Shown piece by piece: positions 44,020 through 56,041 of a stretch of 64,000 bases of DNA. Within the stretch, counting starts at the first letter, position 1, and every line of letters starts with the position of its first letter. The translations under genes were made by a program, and so were the position numbers. The DNA comes from Dermacentor variabilis (taxonomy: Eukaryota; Arthropoda; Arachnida; Ixodida; Ixodidae). A model generated the notes under the pieces. The model saw only the letters and a list, made by a program, of their open reading frames with translations, ran no database searches and was not told the origin of the DNA. The stretch covers positions 119,016,709 to 119,080,708 of the forward strand of contig NC_134572.1 of the NCBI RefSeq assembly GCF_050947875.1. The letters are read 5' to 3'.

Positions 44020-46060
44020 TGTCGGTTAAGGTCTTTAATCATATGTTGTAATTTGTCCCTAGTATTGCTGTACGGGACAACGTCATCCACAAACCGAAGG
44101 TTGCTGAGACATCACCGTTGATTCTCACTCCTTAGCTTTCCCAGTATAATATCTTGAATACTTCTAAGCATGCAGTGAATAGCATTGGAGAGATTGTGTC
44201 TCCTTGCCTGACGCCTTTCCTTGTAGACAATTTTCTTTTCTTTTGTGGAGTACCAAGGTAGCTGTGGAATATTTGTAGATATTTCCCAAGGTATTCATGT
44301 ATGCCTTTTGTACTCCTTGATTATGCAATGTCTCCATGACTTCTGGTATCTGTACTTAATCAAATGCTTTTTCATATTCTGTGAAAGCCATATAGAGATG
44401 CTGATTGTACTCCGCAAGTTTCTCGATTACTTGAGGGATAGCATCTATGTGATACATTGTAGAATATCTCTTCATGAAGCCAGCCTGTTCTCTTTGTTGA
44501 CTGAAGTCAAGAGTTGCCCTGACTTTATTGAAAATTATCTAGGTGAATACCTTATGCAGTACTGAAAGCAAGCTAATGGACCTATAATTCTTCAATACTC
44601 TATAACGTCTCCCTTCTTATGGATTACTATAACCTTGGCATTCTTCCAGCCCTCTGGTACATTCGAAGTCGTGAAACATTGCCTATAAAGGGCCGCGCGC
44701 TTTTCAAGCGGTATATCTCCTCCATCTTTGACTAAATCGACTGTTACCCCACTGTCTCCTGCCTATTTTCCCTAGGTCATGTTGCAAAGCTCTTCTAACT
44801 TCCTCGTTAGTTATAGAAGGAGCCTCTGTATCCTGTTCATCACTACTTCGAATAAAGATAGCTTGGCTGCTCTGGGTACTGTACATGTCACTATAGAATT
44901 CTTCTGATGCTTTTAATATGTTATCGAAATTGATGATGGCATTACCCCGCTTATCTTTCAGTGCATATATCTTGCCTTGTCTTACGCTAGGCTTTATTCT
45001 CACTAATTTCATGCTGCGACCATATTTACAGCTTCCTCAATCTTTCCAACTTTATAATTTCTGGTATTCCTTATTTTCTTGTTGTTCTATTTTGACAGTT
45101 CAGCGAATTCGATCAGATCTCTTGAGCTGGAAACTTTCATGCTTTATCGTTTCTTTATTAGGTCATTTGTTACTTGGGAGGGATTACCTTCTAATTGCCT
45201 TGGTGCCTTATCTCTCACTTCGATTGCTGGTTCTGAAATCAGCATTGTTACTATTTTATTAATTACATCTATGCTACCTTCATCTTCCTGTTATAAGCCT
45301 GCATATTTGTTTGCGAGCACGATCCTAAACTCGTCTGATTTTACCCTTACAGCGTCTAGGTTGGCCTGTTTCTTCTTGACTAATTTTACTCGTTCTCTTC
45401 GAATTGAGGCGAATCCTAGCCCTCAATAACCTATGATAACTGCACGTTACCCTACTTAACAGTTCTACATACTACAATATGCTGGGATCGGCAGAAAGTA
45501 TGTAATCAACTTCATTTCTTTTTTCACCATTAGGGCTTTTCCAGGTCTACTTCCTGTTACTGCACTTCCTGAATAAGGTATTCATTATTCAGAGCCTATT
45601 CCTTTTCGCGAATTCTACTAACATCTCTCCTCTAATTTCCTAGAATACATGCTGTCGCTGCCAATTGCTTATTCCCCAGCCTGCTTTTCCCACAATGTTA
45701 CATTGAGGTAACCCATGACTACAGTAAACTGAGTTTGCACCTTCCTCATTGCTAATTCAACATCTTCATGAACTCTTCTATTTCTCCATCATCGTGACTG
45801 GATTTCGGAGCGTGGGCTTGTACTATCTTTATTCCATACCTCCTATTCAGCTTTATTACGACGACTGCTACCCTCTCATTAATACTGTAGAATTTATCAA
45901 TGTTTACCGCAATGTCCATATGGATTAGGAATCGTACTCCGTATTCTCGCTTATCTGGAAGAAGCAGGGGACATGGCCGCTAGTCAGCAGTCTACAAGCC
46001 TCACCAGTTATTCTGACCTAACTAAGGCCAATAACATCTCTGGCAATGCCTGATACTGCT
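44020..46060 (-). pseudogene. RTE-type LINE, endonuclease and RT part, minus strand
   Basis: Reading from 46 kb leftward: HMDIAVNIDKFYSINERVAV then NRRYGIKIVQAHAPKSSHDD (45780-45920), matching the central strand and the A-x-APK-x-S-x-DD region of RTE-like endonucleases. Next, KLVRIKPSVRQGKIYALKDK then GNAIINFDNILKASEEFYSD and ITNEEVRRAL (44760-45010), the linker before the RT fingers. Then RT text to about 44020. Many stops and frameshifts. The copy ends near the (AAT)n tract, without a clear 3' tail. Confidence 0.65.
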
Positions 46061-47229
46061 TCAAAGATTCCAGCTAAACTTACCTCTCTGGAGAGCGTTG
46101 GCGGAAGGTTTGGGTAAGAGCGCGGAAGTATTCGTATTCAAACAAACAAGTACTCTAAGTATGGCGCTTACCAAAACACGGAGGATTAGCCGAGAACCGA
46201 CTGATATTGGAAAGACAGTCAAATCTAAAGTGTAACGCCAGTAAAAAATTGACAACAACAAAGCAGCGTCATCTTCTGTGAATTCAGCAACGAAATTGTT
46301 CTGAATCAAATAGAAATTTCTCAATGGCCACCCACACTGCGACAAAGTACAATTGAGGAGGCTCCCAAAGACAGAATATGCACACGAGTATTGATCCGCT
46401 GAATCGTCTGTCTCTTCGAGCGGTGCTGGCCTCGTTTATTAAACCTTTTCTTTTTTCTTTGTAGTTTGGCGAACCCGTGAAGTGACATCATAATGCGAGA
46501 TCTTGCATGCGCGCTGGCACAATTCTGCAGTGATAATGTCACGGCCAGTATTTCTTGCTTTTGGGCGCGTCCTTTGACACATGAAAGGCACCCGGCATAT
46601 CACACCTTCTTTTTCCCCCAGAAACTAACGTGGTGAAAGAAGACGCGTTTGGTCTCTGACGCAGTGCGCGTGAAACATTGCGCTAGTGTTGTAGCGGGTG
46701 AGAAAGCCCGCGATATTTTTGAATGGCCCACCGAATTGGTGGTAAGCGGATCCGTTGCCGCGCGAAAAACAGCTGCCGTAGGGAACCTGGAGTGCGTCGA
46801 TTCACCATCTCCTCAAGGCAACCATCGTGCTTCGTGAATTCCACTTCACGGCTCAGCTTCCACGTTGTGAGGTGAGTGTGTGCGTCGGAGTTGCACCACG
46901 TAAGTAAGTAGAACGCGAGAGAGAAAAAAGAAAGACATTAATTGTAGCACTTCTCACGCACCATTAGCTTGAATGAAATGAGCCAAATCTGTGGGGGCAA
47001 GAAAATCAGGCAAAATGCATCTTTTGGAGATAATTATCTATAGACGCTAATACGATTAGCATTGAAGTGTAGGCGCATATGTAATTTTATGAAGTGGAAT
47101 TCGTTATTGGTAGATATTTTAGTGATTACGTTTATGTTATGTACTTATAGAGCATATGTTATCTGTTTTGGCACATACTCAGTGACCCATGTCGCCTGCT
47201 CGGCAAGACGGCAGCCAGCACGTACCTAG
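46061..47229. other. Unassigned intergenic sequence
   Basis: Nothing recognised. Confidence 0.4.
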
Positions 47230-47230
47230 T

Positions 47231-47361
<131 letters not shown>

Positions 47362-50300
47362 GCTGAAGTAGGCTAGGAATGCTAATATTATTTTACAAAA
47401 AGCGAAAGGCCCATTAGATTTGCCTTTAGTGCAAAAACCAGCACGCTTACCGAATGATATCGTGCCGACTAGCCACTGTTGAAGCCATCGGGAACACACC
47501 GATGTAGTACGCATGCAAGTAACCAAGGAAGGCAGATGCGTCTTCTCGTTTCTTGCGATCCCGTCCGTTTCTGATGGCGCCTCATGCATTATCGTTTACA
47601 CATAGGGTCATTCGCTTATTATTTGTAATTACGCTTGTATACCTTATCTTGAGTGGATACGACCACTGCGCCGTACATTCCGCGATAGTAAAAAAAAAAA
47701 GAAGCACGGCGATTACGTTGATCAGTACGAAGATTACAGCTAGTTCTTTCTGTTTACATCGCTGAAGAAGCTTCACAGGGAAGCCTGGCTATTTGTAAGG
47801 TTTCTACAGTACAGTATCTGTGACACTCGTATATGTACACACATAACTCGTGTAAACTTCTCTGGTCAAAAGCTAGGACAGTTGCGCAACAGTATCGTTT
47901 GGCAGGGCTTATGAACTTAAAGAACATATATATATATATTAATTTGCACCCCGTGAGCATTAAGCGCGTATTCATGACCAAGGAACGACTGAGTTGTAAA
48001 GCTCCTGAAGATGCCTGATGTTCATCACGTAGAAGGAAAACTTACTTTTCGTGGTATTGGGTGAGGCAAGAACTCCTGTTTTCTTCTATAGCATCTTTCT
48101 TCTACGCTAGGTGTTTATATATGCATATAGAAATGTCCAGCAGGCTAGAAGAGGCAAGAACGGCTACTTGATGCGAGATACTTCCTTGAAGATAGAGCTA
48201 TATAAGGCACAGCTTCGGGATTTTTATGTCATGCTATACTGCTGTAAATATTCTGCGGCAGTGTTTTCAGGACACTGTTCCTTCTGTCTGTATTCGCCCC
48301 TTCCATTTCCCAGAAGAACTACAAAAAACGATTCATGTTACGTGATGCGGAATTTCCCGCCAGCGGCTAAACGCACTTTGCTCAGAATCTAGCTGCCACC
48401 GAAGTGAGTATATATCTTTTTTTTAAAATGTCGTTTGGCCATGTTAATCAGACCAGCAAATCCTTTCAATGTTGGCGTTCGTATGGTCACGTTTGTAATA
48501 ATCTTTCGCATAACCGACGTGTTGTGGCGAGCCGTCTTCATATCTGCAGCTGCCTTCGAGGCAAACCTTTGTCGATAATTTGTAGACAGGCACGTACGTA
48601 ATTTAAAACGGCTCAACGGGTAGATGCGACTAGCCTCACGCCGCCCATGTACGTGCTAAGTTTAGATGGCGGTGATGGCGTCGTAACTACTTCCGGCTCG
48701 CTCTTTTTTGAAGACGAGGTCTTCTTTGACGACTGCAGATTCATTTGGTGTTCGTAGTATCTGCGTTGCCGGCCACTTTCGTCTCGTAAATTAGATAATT
48801 TGAGGCCTTCTAGCAGCTGTAGCGCAATGAAAAAAAGCCTTAAATTAAGCTTCGAATAAAAAGGATGCACCGAGTTAGCGTATAGTTACGCACGAAGCAG
48901 TAATAGTGCGCGGTTGGCGCAAGGAGGCCGAAATTAGACTCAGATGACCCAGGTGGGCCGATCCCTTATCTAGTGCAGTGTACAAATGTGGGCCGATCCC
49001 TAAGGAAGGACTATCCAAACTAACCAGATTGTAAACTAATGCGCCACTGGAGACCTTGTCTTCCTTCGATGTCAATCGTTGTGGAGTCACCTTTTCTGTG
49101 TAATTCGAAATAGAAAGTTCTATGAACTGGTACTGCTGCTTGTGTTGCACACATTACAGCTGTCTAAATCTGCAGGCGCTTTGTGCTTGCTTCAGAACAT
49201 GGCGTCAAGGAGGTTTAGCAACGCTGCCTTCGGTATACAGCACACAATTCTAAACAATTTTTTTTTTCCATACGAAATTGAAAGCTTTTCACCAAACTTA
49301 TCTGGGTGATTCTACTCGAAGGACAAGATGACTACTTGGGTGTCAAATTGTGCATATTTGGTGGAGATTATTTTTAGCGTGGCGATCAGCAAAGGGAAAG
49401 AAAGGGAACAACAATGCGTTCGTCCACTCTTTTTCGCCTATAGTATGCGCTACTTATCGTCACGGCCCTTCATTGGCGAACATACAGTTTGGCTTGGCAA
49501 ACACGCTGTGATTCTCAATATACGTGAGCGTGCCGTAAACGTTGTAAGTTTTTTTTTTGTGTATGCACCGCGCACCGTAAGAGCAGTCGTATAAAGACAA
49601 CAGAAGGGAAAGAAAAAGGTCGACTAATTCCAGCTATCAATCATATCAGCATTCGCTCTCAAAATAGATTTGAAAAAAAAAGAGAGCGAGGGAAAAACAT
49701 GAGTCCATCACGACGCAGTTCATTGATCGTCACGCAGTGCACATGCGCTAGTGTACAGTCGGCCAGAATTGGCCCGCAGTCTAATCACGCGACCCGTGCA
49801 ACGCGTCGCACAGCAACCGCGGGAAGCCGCAGCATTGACAACTGCCGCCGATTTTTAAGAGTTTCGGCCGCCCACGCCCAGCTATGCGGATTTCTTCCCG
49901 TTCCACGATTACAAAGGTACGAACTATACGTTGGCACTCTGTACCGCGGTGGCAATGCTCCGTGAGCGGTGTTTTATTTGAAGATGTTGAATTTCTTGGC
50001 AGGTCAAAACAACTTTGGTATGCTGTACGGCTGCCGGCGTGTCCGCTCGATACTTTCCTTTTGTGTAAGCTTCACGAAGCACTTGCGCTGGTTCCGGCTA
50101 AGACATACTTGAGTGCGGTTTTTGCCATGCGGAAGTTGTGCTATGGTTGGTGCTATATTAATCGCAAGGGAGCTTTGACGACGTTTAAGGATTTAGGCGC
50201 GTAGCCTCTCAGTATGGCAGTCCAAGCAGAGAGGGCGCTGTTGAGGCCTGAGTGCACAGATATTGTCACATTTTCTTTCCGAAGCGCTTTCACTGATGCT

Positions 50301-52559
50301 TCTTTGTGTGTGTTGCAATGCATAAGAAGCTGCCCCCCGTTCTAGCGCAACAAAAGAAGTCCACGATTTGGACACGACTCAGTTCACGTTTCGTGGTTTG
50401 AACGCGTTCATGAGTGCTCTCATAAATGTGTTCTCCTGAACACATTAAAGCCTCGAATGTACAGATTGTTGACGTCTTCCATAAACACAACCGCGAAATC
50501 TACTAGTTTTTAAACTAAGTTTTCGACTTTTTCTGCTGCTTTCTACTGCAATTTTTTTAGTTAGCGCGATCAATCTTTACAGCCCACGAGCAAAACGCAA
50601 TATGCGCCTCTTTTTAATTTTCGCGCTTACGCACACTCCAACTCCACTGAACGTTTCAGACTTTAGGTACCGGATATCACCGACGCCTCTCCAGAACGGG
50701 TTCGCTGTTGGCAGTGTACCAGATACGCTCTGAGTTAGTGTGGTTATTCGAACGTCCCACCGAGCCAAGAATTTTGGACATCATTGTATTTTGCTGCGTC
50801 GTCTCAGGTGTCGCATTGTAGAATTGACTAACAATTACCACTGAATGCGCGCCTGTAAGAACTTTGTTTAAAATACCTTTTTCGTTAGCATATACAATCT
50901 ACTATTCTCAACACTTTTTGCGAGCAAAAATTTCCGATTACCTCTTATCACCTGTGACGTCACTGGCTCCCCCCTGCTTGCTTGATTCCGGGAAAATTCT
51001 GGTCATGGATCAGTAGAGATCGTGTTCTAGGAGCAAAGAGAGAGACGCTAACTTCCAACAAAGAGTATTGAACACGACTCGCGGGGGCAGACTGGAAATT
51101 TTTGGCAAGTGGGCACTGGGGGTTTGATTAGGCATGTCATGCAGCGCGTACAAGCAGCGGTCGAAGGAGGACGAGAACACAGAGCAAGTGCTGCGTGGAA
51201 ATTTTAGTGTGCCTTGAAGTGTGCACGTGTCGTAATGCACGTACTGCGAGCGTTCTGCTCATTTTAAAGCACGTCGCTGCCACTTAACGCTACCGATGCA
51301 CGCAGTTTCCTTAAAAATAACTGGAATTAACTCCGGCATTAGTTTCTACGGGAACTGCATAAGCATAAAGGTTCAGCCACCGTAGTAATTTGCCAAAACT
51401 TGATCCTTCTGACTCCAAACGGCTTTTTGTCTTCCAAGATTTTGATGTTACTGGATGTCCTCGAAATTAGAAAGCTATGAGTGCTTGGAAAGTTCGAAAG
51501 ATAAAGCGTAGTAAACAAATCCACAAGAACAGCTGAAGCCACAAGCACGAAGATCAGGCAAATTCATGTACTAACCATCATTCTCATGGTAGCGCAGCGA
51601 TAGCAGCGCCAGAGTTTCCTCTAGTAGTTATTTTAGGAAACTATATACCTCTCTCATGGCCTCAGAGATTGCCCTTGGAGGTTATGCTTCTCCAGAGTCA
51701 TTGATACTACTTAATGTTTTCTTCTATGAAGTAGCCGCACTTAATTTCTTTCTCTCTCTCTTTCACTTCGGTGACTTTGCAGTTATAAACCTTTTGTTTT
51801 CGTATCTAGTCTATCCATCGCTGTGCCCTGGGCAGGAGCTCAGTGGCTGCACAGTGGAATAACTTACCTATGTTCTCTTTCTTTTGTTCAAATTTTGTTC
51901 TTTAGAAAATGTCGCAAGAGCCTGAAAGGTAAACGCGCTGGGGTCAAAGTAATTATTCGGTTGTCCTTAAGGTTCAGACTACATCAGGTTTGAAGAAGCA
52001 TCTCGACAAGAATAACTTTGTCGCCCAGAGTAACCGTTGAGGTTGTTGCATGCCGATTTGTTTTGCATGCCCGAATCACGTACTGCTGCAACAACGCTGA
52101 GCATTGGTTGGGAAATAGGATACGGCAAGTGCATTGGTTGATTAGGAGTATCCCCGTGTCACCGCCCAGTCGGTGTTCGAAATTAAATTACGGCGTTTAA
52201 TATCCCGAAACGGGTGCCGTTGGTTGTAAGTGACGCTGCATTGCAAGTCGTCTGACTGATTTCGAACACCCGGTGATGTGCACCGGAAGTACTGCCCACA
52301 AGCAGCGCAATGCCGCAAGCACTGAGTCACCGCTGCGGGTCCCGAATTAGAAGTGCGAGTACATTTTCCCCATTTAAATGACCACGAGATGTTGCACTGA
52401 CGATATTACTGCGCAAAGTGTGTTCCGTATGTCTTCCCTATATATAAGCACCTTGCGAGGTACTTATACACGCAGAACGTTCTTCCATTTAACACTTCGC
52501 CTCGACTCGAGAAAGGCGATCGCAGTGTCTCCACTCGACGGAAGTAGTCACTAGGCTTC
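47362..52559. other. Largely unassigned 5-kb stretch
   Basis: Only short repeats were seen: a doubled GTGGGCCGATCCCT word at 48953 and 48990, and a T-run at 49258-49267. No exon with clear splice sites and family resemblance was found. Confidence 0.4.
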
Positions 52560-53050
52560 ATTGAGAGCTCATGGCACTAAATCAGATGCAAAGGGCGGGA
52601 GCAAAAAAATAAAAAAAATAGCACGTAGATTCGCAAGAATGGCAAGAAATAAATTAGAAGGAAGAATCTCTACGATAACACGACGGGCAGTACCTTGCTA
52701 TTTGAGCCTCGAGCTGATTGCCCATAAGGACAAAAACGTGCCGGAGCAAATATTCGTCACAGGATGAGGCATGTGTCTGCTGCAGCGAAAACCCGGAGAC
52801 AAATCAGCACATCCTAACGGAATGCGGAGTTATTCGCCCAGCGAGACCCGCAGGAAATTTCCACTTTCCAGAAGCGCTGGGATTTAAAAAATGATGGAAG
52901 CGATAACTGGGCTCAGACAGTCGAGATAATCAGGAGACGTTCAGTGTATCGGTGGTAAAAAAAAGCAGGGAAGGCATTGATAGGACCGGATTCGTTACAG
53001 CCTTTTTAACTATAAAAGCTAGATAGAGTTTTAATGAAGAAGAAAAAGAC
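52560..53050 (+). pseudogene. LINE C-terminal fragment with CCHC finger
   Basis: After a decayed basic stretch, one frame reads CVCCSENPETNQHILTECGV then RPARPAGNFHFPEALGF: the C-x2-C-x7-H-x4-C finger and following helix of the LINE family at 30508 (CTCCGKAKETMKHVLLEC). Ends without a clear tail; an ATC repeat follows at 53139. Confidence 0.65.
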
Positions 53051-53059
53051 TAAGGAGCA

Positions 53060-54540
53060 TAGGCAAAATGCTAGACTGATAAATATCTATTAATTACTTG
53101 TTTAGCTCAAGCAGGCTATGTCAGAATTTGACAACGAATCATCATCATCATCATGGAGAGGAGTAAGAGCTTCGACTCGAGAATCATTCGACAATACGGC
53201 GCGTTAGTGTTGAAGACACCGTGTGGCTGGCGTGCCGCCTCCTTATATGGGCAACACTTCTAGAACACACGATTAAAAAGAGCCCCGGACCCGACGCGAT
53301 TAGCTGTTACCAACGGCAGCAGCGCTACGCTCTACCGACAGTCAGCGCGTCACACATCGCACGATTCTGGAAGGCGGCTGATGTGATCCTTCTCACGGAT
53401 ACCCGACGCGAAGTTTTTGTCTCGTCTATAGGCTGATGCTTCATCGAGTTTTCCGTTCGACGTTGCGTAAACATTGCACGCGCCACTGAACATCGTTGTG
53501 GCACGTAGACGGTGCCCACTACCTAGAAACTCAGTGAGGGCTTCGCATTAAAAAAAATTGGAAGAGTTCAACAAATTTTTTTTAAAAATTACTCTTTAAC
53601 TTACTTCCTTACTTCGCATAACCTTATTGGCGTTGTATTTATAGCGTTTTCCGGTCAATGTTGGGCTGTAGAAAACATAATCGGAAGCATTCGCTTGCCG
53701 TTTGCCAAATGTGCATCAACAACGACGCAACCTTCAAAGTTTTAGGACTGCATGCAAGACGAACGAAGTCTTCGACATTCATTAAAAAAAAAAAGAACTG
53801 TCGCGCTCTGTTTCCAAAAGCGCAAAAGGTAAAGGTGCTCGGCACCTTTCCCTGTCTCTAGTGTCCATTATTTTCACTGTCATGTCATGCTGAATTAAGC
53901 GCTCATGATCTGTAGCGCACACGTAGAAAGTTAGACAAAACAAGAACAAAAAGAAGCAATACAAAGAGTACAATTAACCCATAGGTTCAAGGCTCTTCTT
54001 ATGATGTTGTGATTTCTGTGCAGCAAATTACCCGTATCGTCTTCCCTCGCATTGAGACACTTCGATCATTCTAAATACATGTACCTAAAACTGTAGACGT
54101 ATAGACAGCGCGTGTTTTGGTTTTTGACGTAGTAAAATTTCCTTCAATAAACGAACCGCCGAGAAAGGCCCCACTAAGTACACGAAAAGCGGGCAGTTAA
54201 AATGGTCCTGCGTGCAGAGCAGCACCTGTGACGCAATAGCCTCGTGCTTTAACAATACACGAAAGACCAGTCAGACCGTAGCCGTTAGCGTGCATACAAG
54301 TTGAAGTTGGTCGGCAACACAGAAGGACGTTTTTCTTTTGCTTTATTGCTGGTGAGAGGCGAGTGAAGACACAGTATTCATCAACGTAACAAAAAGTAAG
54401 TCCTTGTCGATGCAAATAGGCCACAAAATAATGCATACTTGCTTCCAGGTATTCGGAACTCCTGTATTGCCAACTCAAGCTAGGGGCTAGAAAGGTTCTT
54501 CTTTTACTGCGAATAGCATTCTTAGCCTACTTCAGCCATT
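53060..54540. other. Unassigned intergenic sequence
   Basis: Nothing recognised apart from the short ATC run at 53139-53154. Confidence 0.4.
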
Positions 54541-54545
54541 TTGAA

Positions 54546-54579
54546 TCTATCTATCTATCTAGCTATCTATCTATCTAGG
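54546..54579. repeat. (CTAT)n microsatellite
   Basis: About eight CTAT units with one substitution. Confidence 0.9.
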
Positions 54580-54589
54580 CTGACCCTAG

Positions 54590-55930
54590 TTGGTACTTAC
54601 TTGGGTTACTAGGTATGTGCTCGTGGTCGTGATACCGTCGTAGTCGTTCGACCGTTGTCATTCTAGCTTCCTGATCTTAATCTCGCCATAACATCATCGT
54701 GGTGCCTTCTGCCCTGACCCAGTGTAACAGCTTGGGCCACTATAAGTGTGTGTTCTTGGTCGGGATGCCGTCGTGGTCATTGTATTGTCATAGTTCCAGC
54801 TTTGTCATCTGATTCTTAGCATACCGTCGTGAACACGCCATTGTTGTCATACAATCGTCGTTCATTCATTGTCACACCGCCATCGTGATGCCGTCATGAT
54901 CGTATTATCTCGTCATTCCAGTTTCATGATCTGACTCTGGTCACGCTGTCGTCGTCACGCCGTCTATGCCGAGCCAGTGGCCCAAGTTTTATAATAGCTT
55001 CGGTCAGTAGGTATGTGCTCGCGGTCGTGATGTCATTGTGGTCGTTGCATCGTCAGCACTACAGCTTTCTCATGCCACTCTCATCAAGCCGTCGTTGTCA
55101 TGCCATCGTCGTCGTACAGTCGCCTCGCGTTCGATGTCACCCCCACCATGATTTTGTCCTGGTCATTCCATTGTGGCTGCATCGTTGTCACACCATCGTC
55201 GTGACGCAGGCTTCGTCATACAGTCGTTGTCACGACATTGTAACCGTACACTCGTCGTCATCGCATTTTCTTCATGTCGTTGTCACGTCACGACGTCACT
55301 GTATAGTCGTCATACAGTAGTCGTCCTGCGTTCGTTGTCATACCGCTGTCTTGATGCCGTCACGGTCGTTAGATCGTCGTCCTTATAACGTCAACATCCA
55401 ATTGTGCTAGTGCCATTGTCGTCACACAGTCGTTGTCATACCGTTGAGATCATGCCAACCTCGTCAGGCTGCCGTTTCACCATCGTCATCGCTTCAATAA
55501 CGTTATCCCATTGTCGTCACCAAGTCGCCGTCAAACTGCCTTCGTCGATGCAGCGACTTCATTATTTGTTCGGCATTCTATTGTAATCACGCTGTCATTA
55601 TTCATTCGTGAATATGCCTATGTTTTTATGACCTCGTCGTCAATGTCTCGTCGTCAGATAGACGCTACCTTGCATCTGTTTTCCTACTGTCGTCGTCATA
55701 CCGCCGTGGTCATGCTGCCGTCATTTCAGCTTCTTCATCCGGTTGCCGTCATACTGTCGTCGTCCCGCCGTCGTCATCAAACAGTCGTCGTCATCTCATT
55801 TTCCGCATGTTGTCGTCGTCCCACGGTCGTTGTTACACGGCGTCTTATTTTCGTCATGCTGTCGTCGTAATATCGCCTTTGTGGTTCTATCGAAATCACT
55901 CTTTCTTCGTCATTCCATCGTCATGGCGCG
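54590..55930. repeat. Degenerate GTC/CGT-rich satellite-like tract, 1.3 kb
   Basis: Built from irregular repeats of GTCGTCATACCGTCGT-type words with interspersed ATGCCGTCGTGGTCATT and TTTCATGATCTGACTC segments; an approximately 100-130-base higher-order pattern (GTATGTGCTCGTGGTCGTGAT at about 54613, 54747 and 55011) is visible at the left end. Open frames here are Ser/His/Arg-rich artefacts. Confidence 0.7.
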
Positions 55931-55943
55931 AGTGAGCGAAATT

Positions 55944-56041
55944 GCAGGTCCGGCGAGGACGCGAACTCGTCGCGCAGCCGGCTAGTCCCACGTCGGGACC
56001 GGCAGGCCTAGCCACTGGCCCGGTCGCGGACACGCCGGACA
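55944..56041 (-). mobile_element. LINE 3' end fragment, minus strand
   Basis: Its inverse matches 62370-62470 (GGCCTGCCGGTCCCGACGTG, then GGACTAGCC and GCGCGACGAGTTCGCGTCCT). It carries the last codons and 3' UTR of the LINE at 62076, and abuts the start of the LINE at 56042 on the opposite strand. Confidence 0.75.

Noticed and set aside
53221..53436. Frame containing KKSPGPDAIS, reminiscent of a LINE RT motif
   Set aside because: Nothing on either side continues the RT domain; too short to separate from chance.
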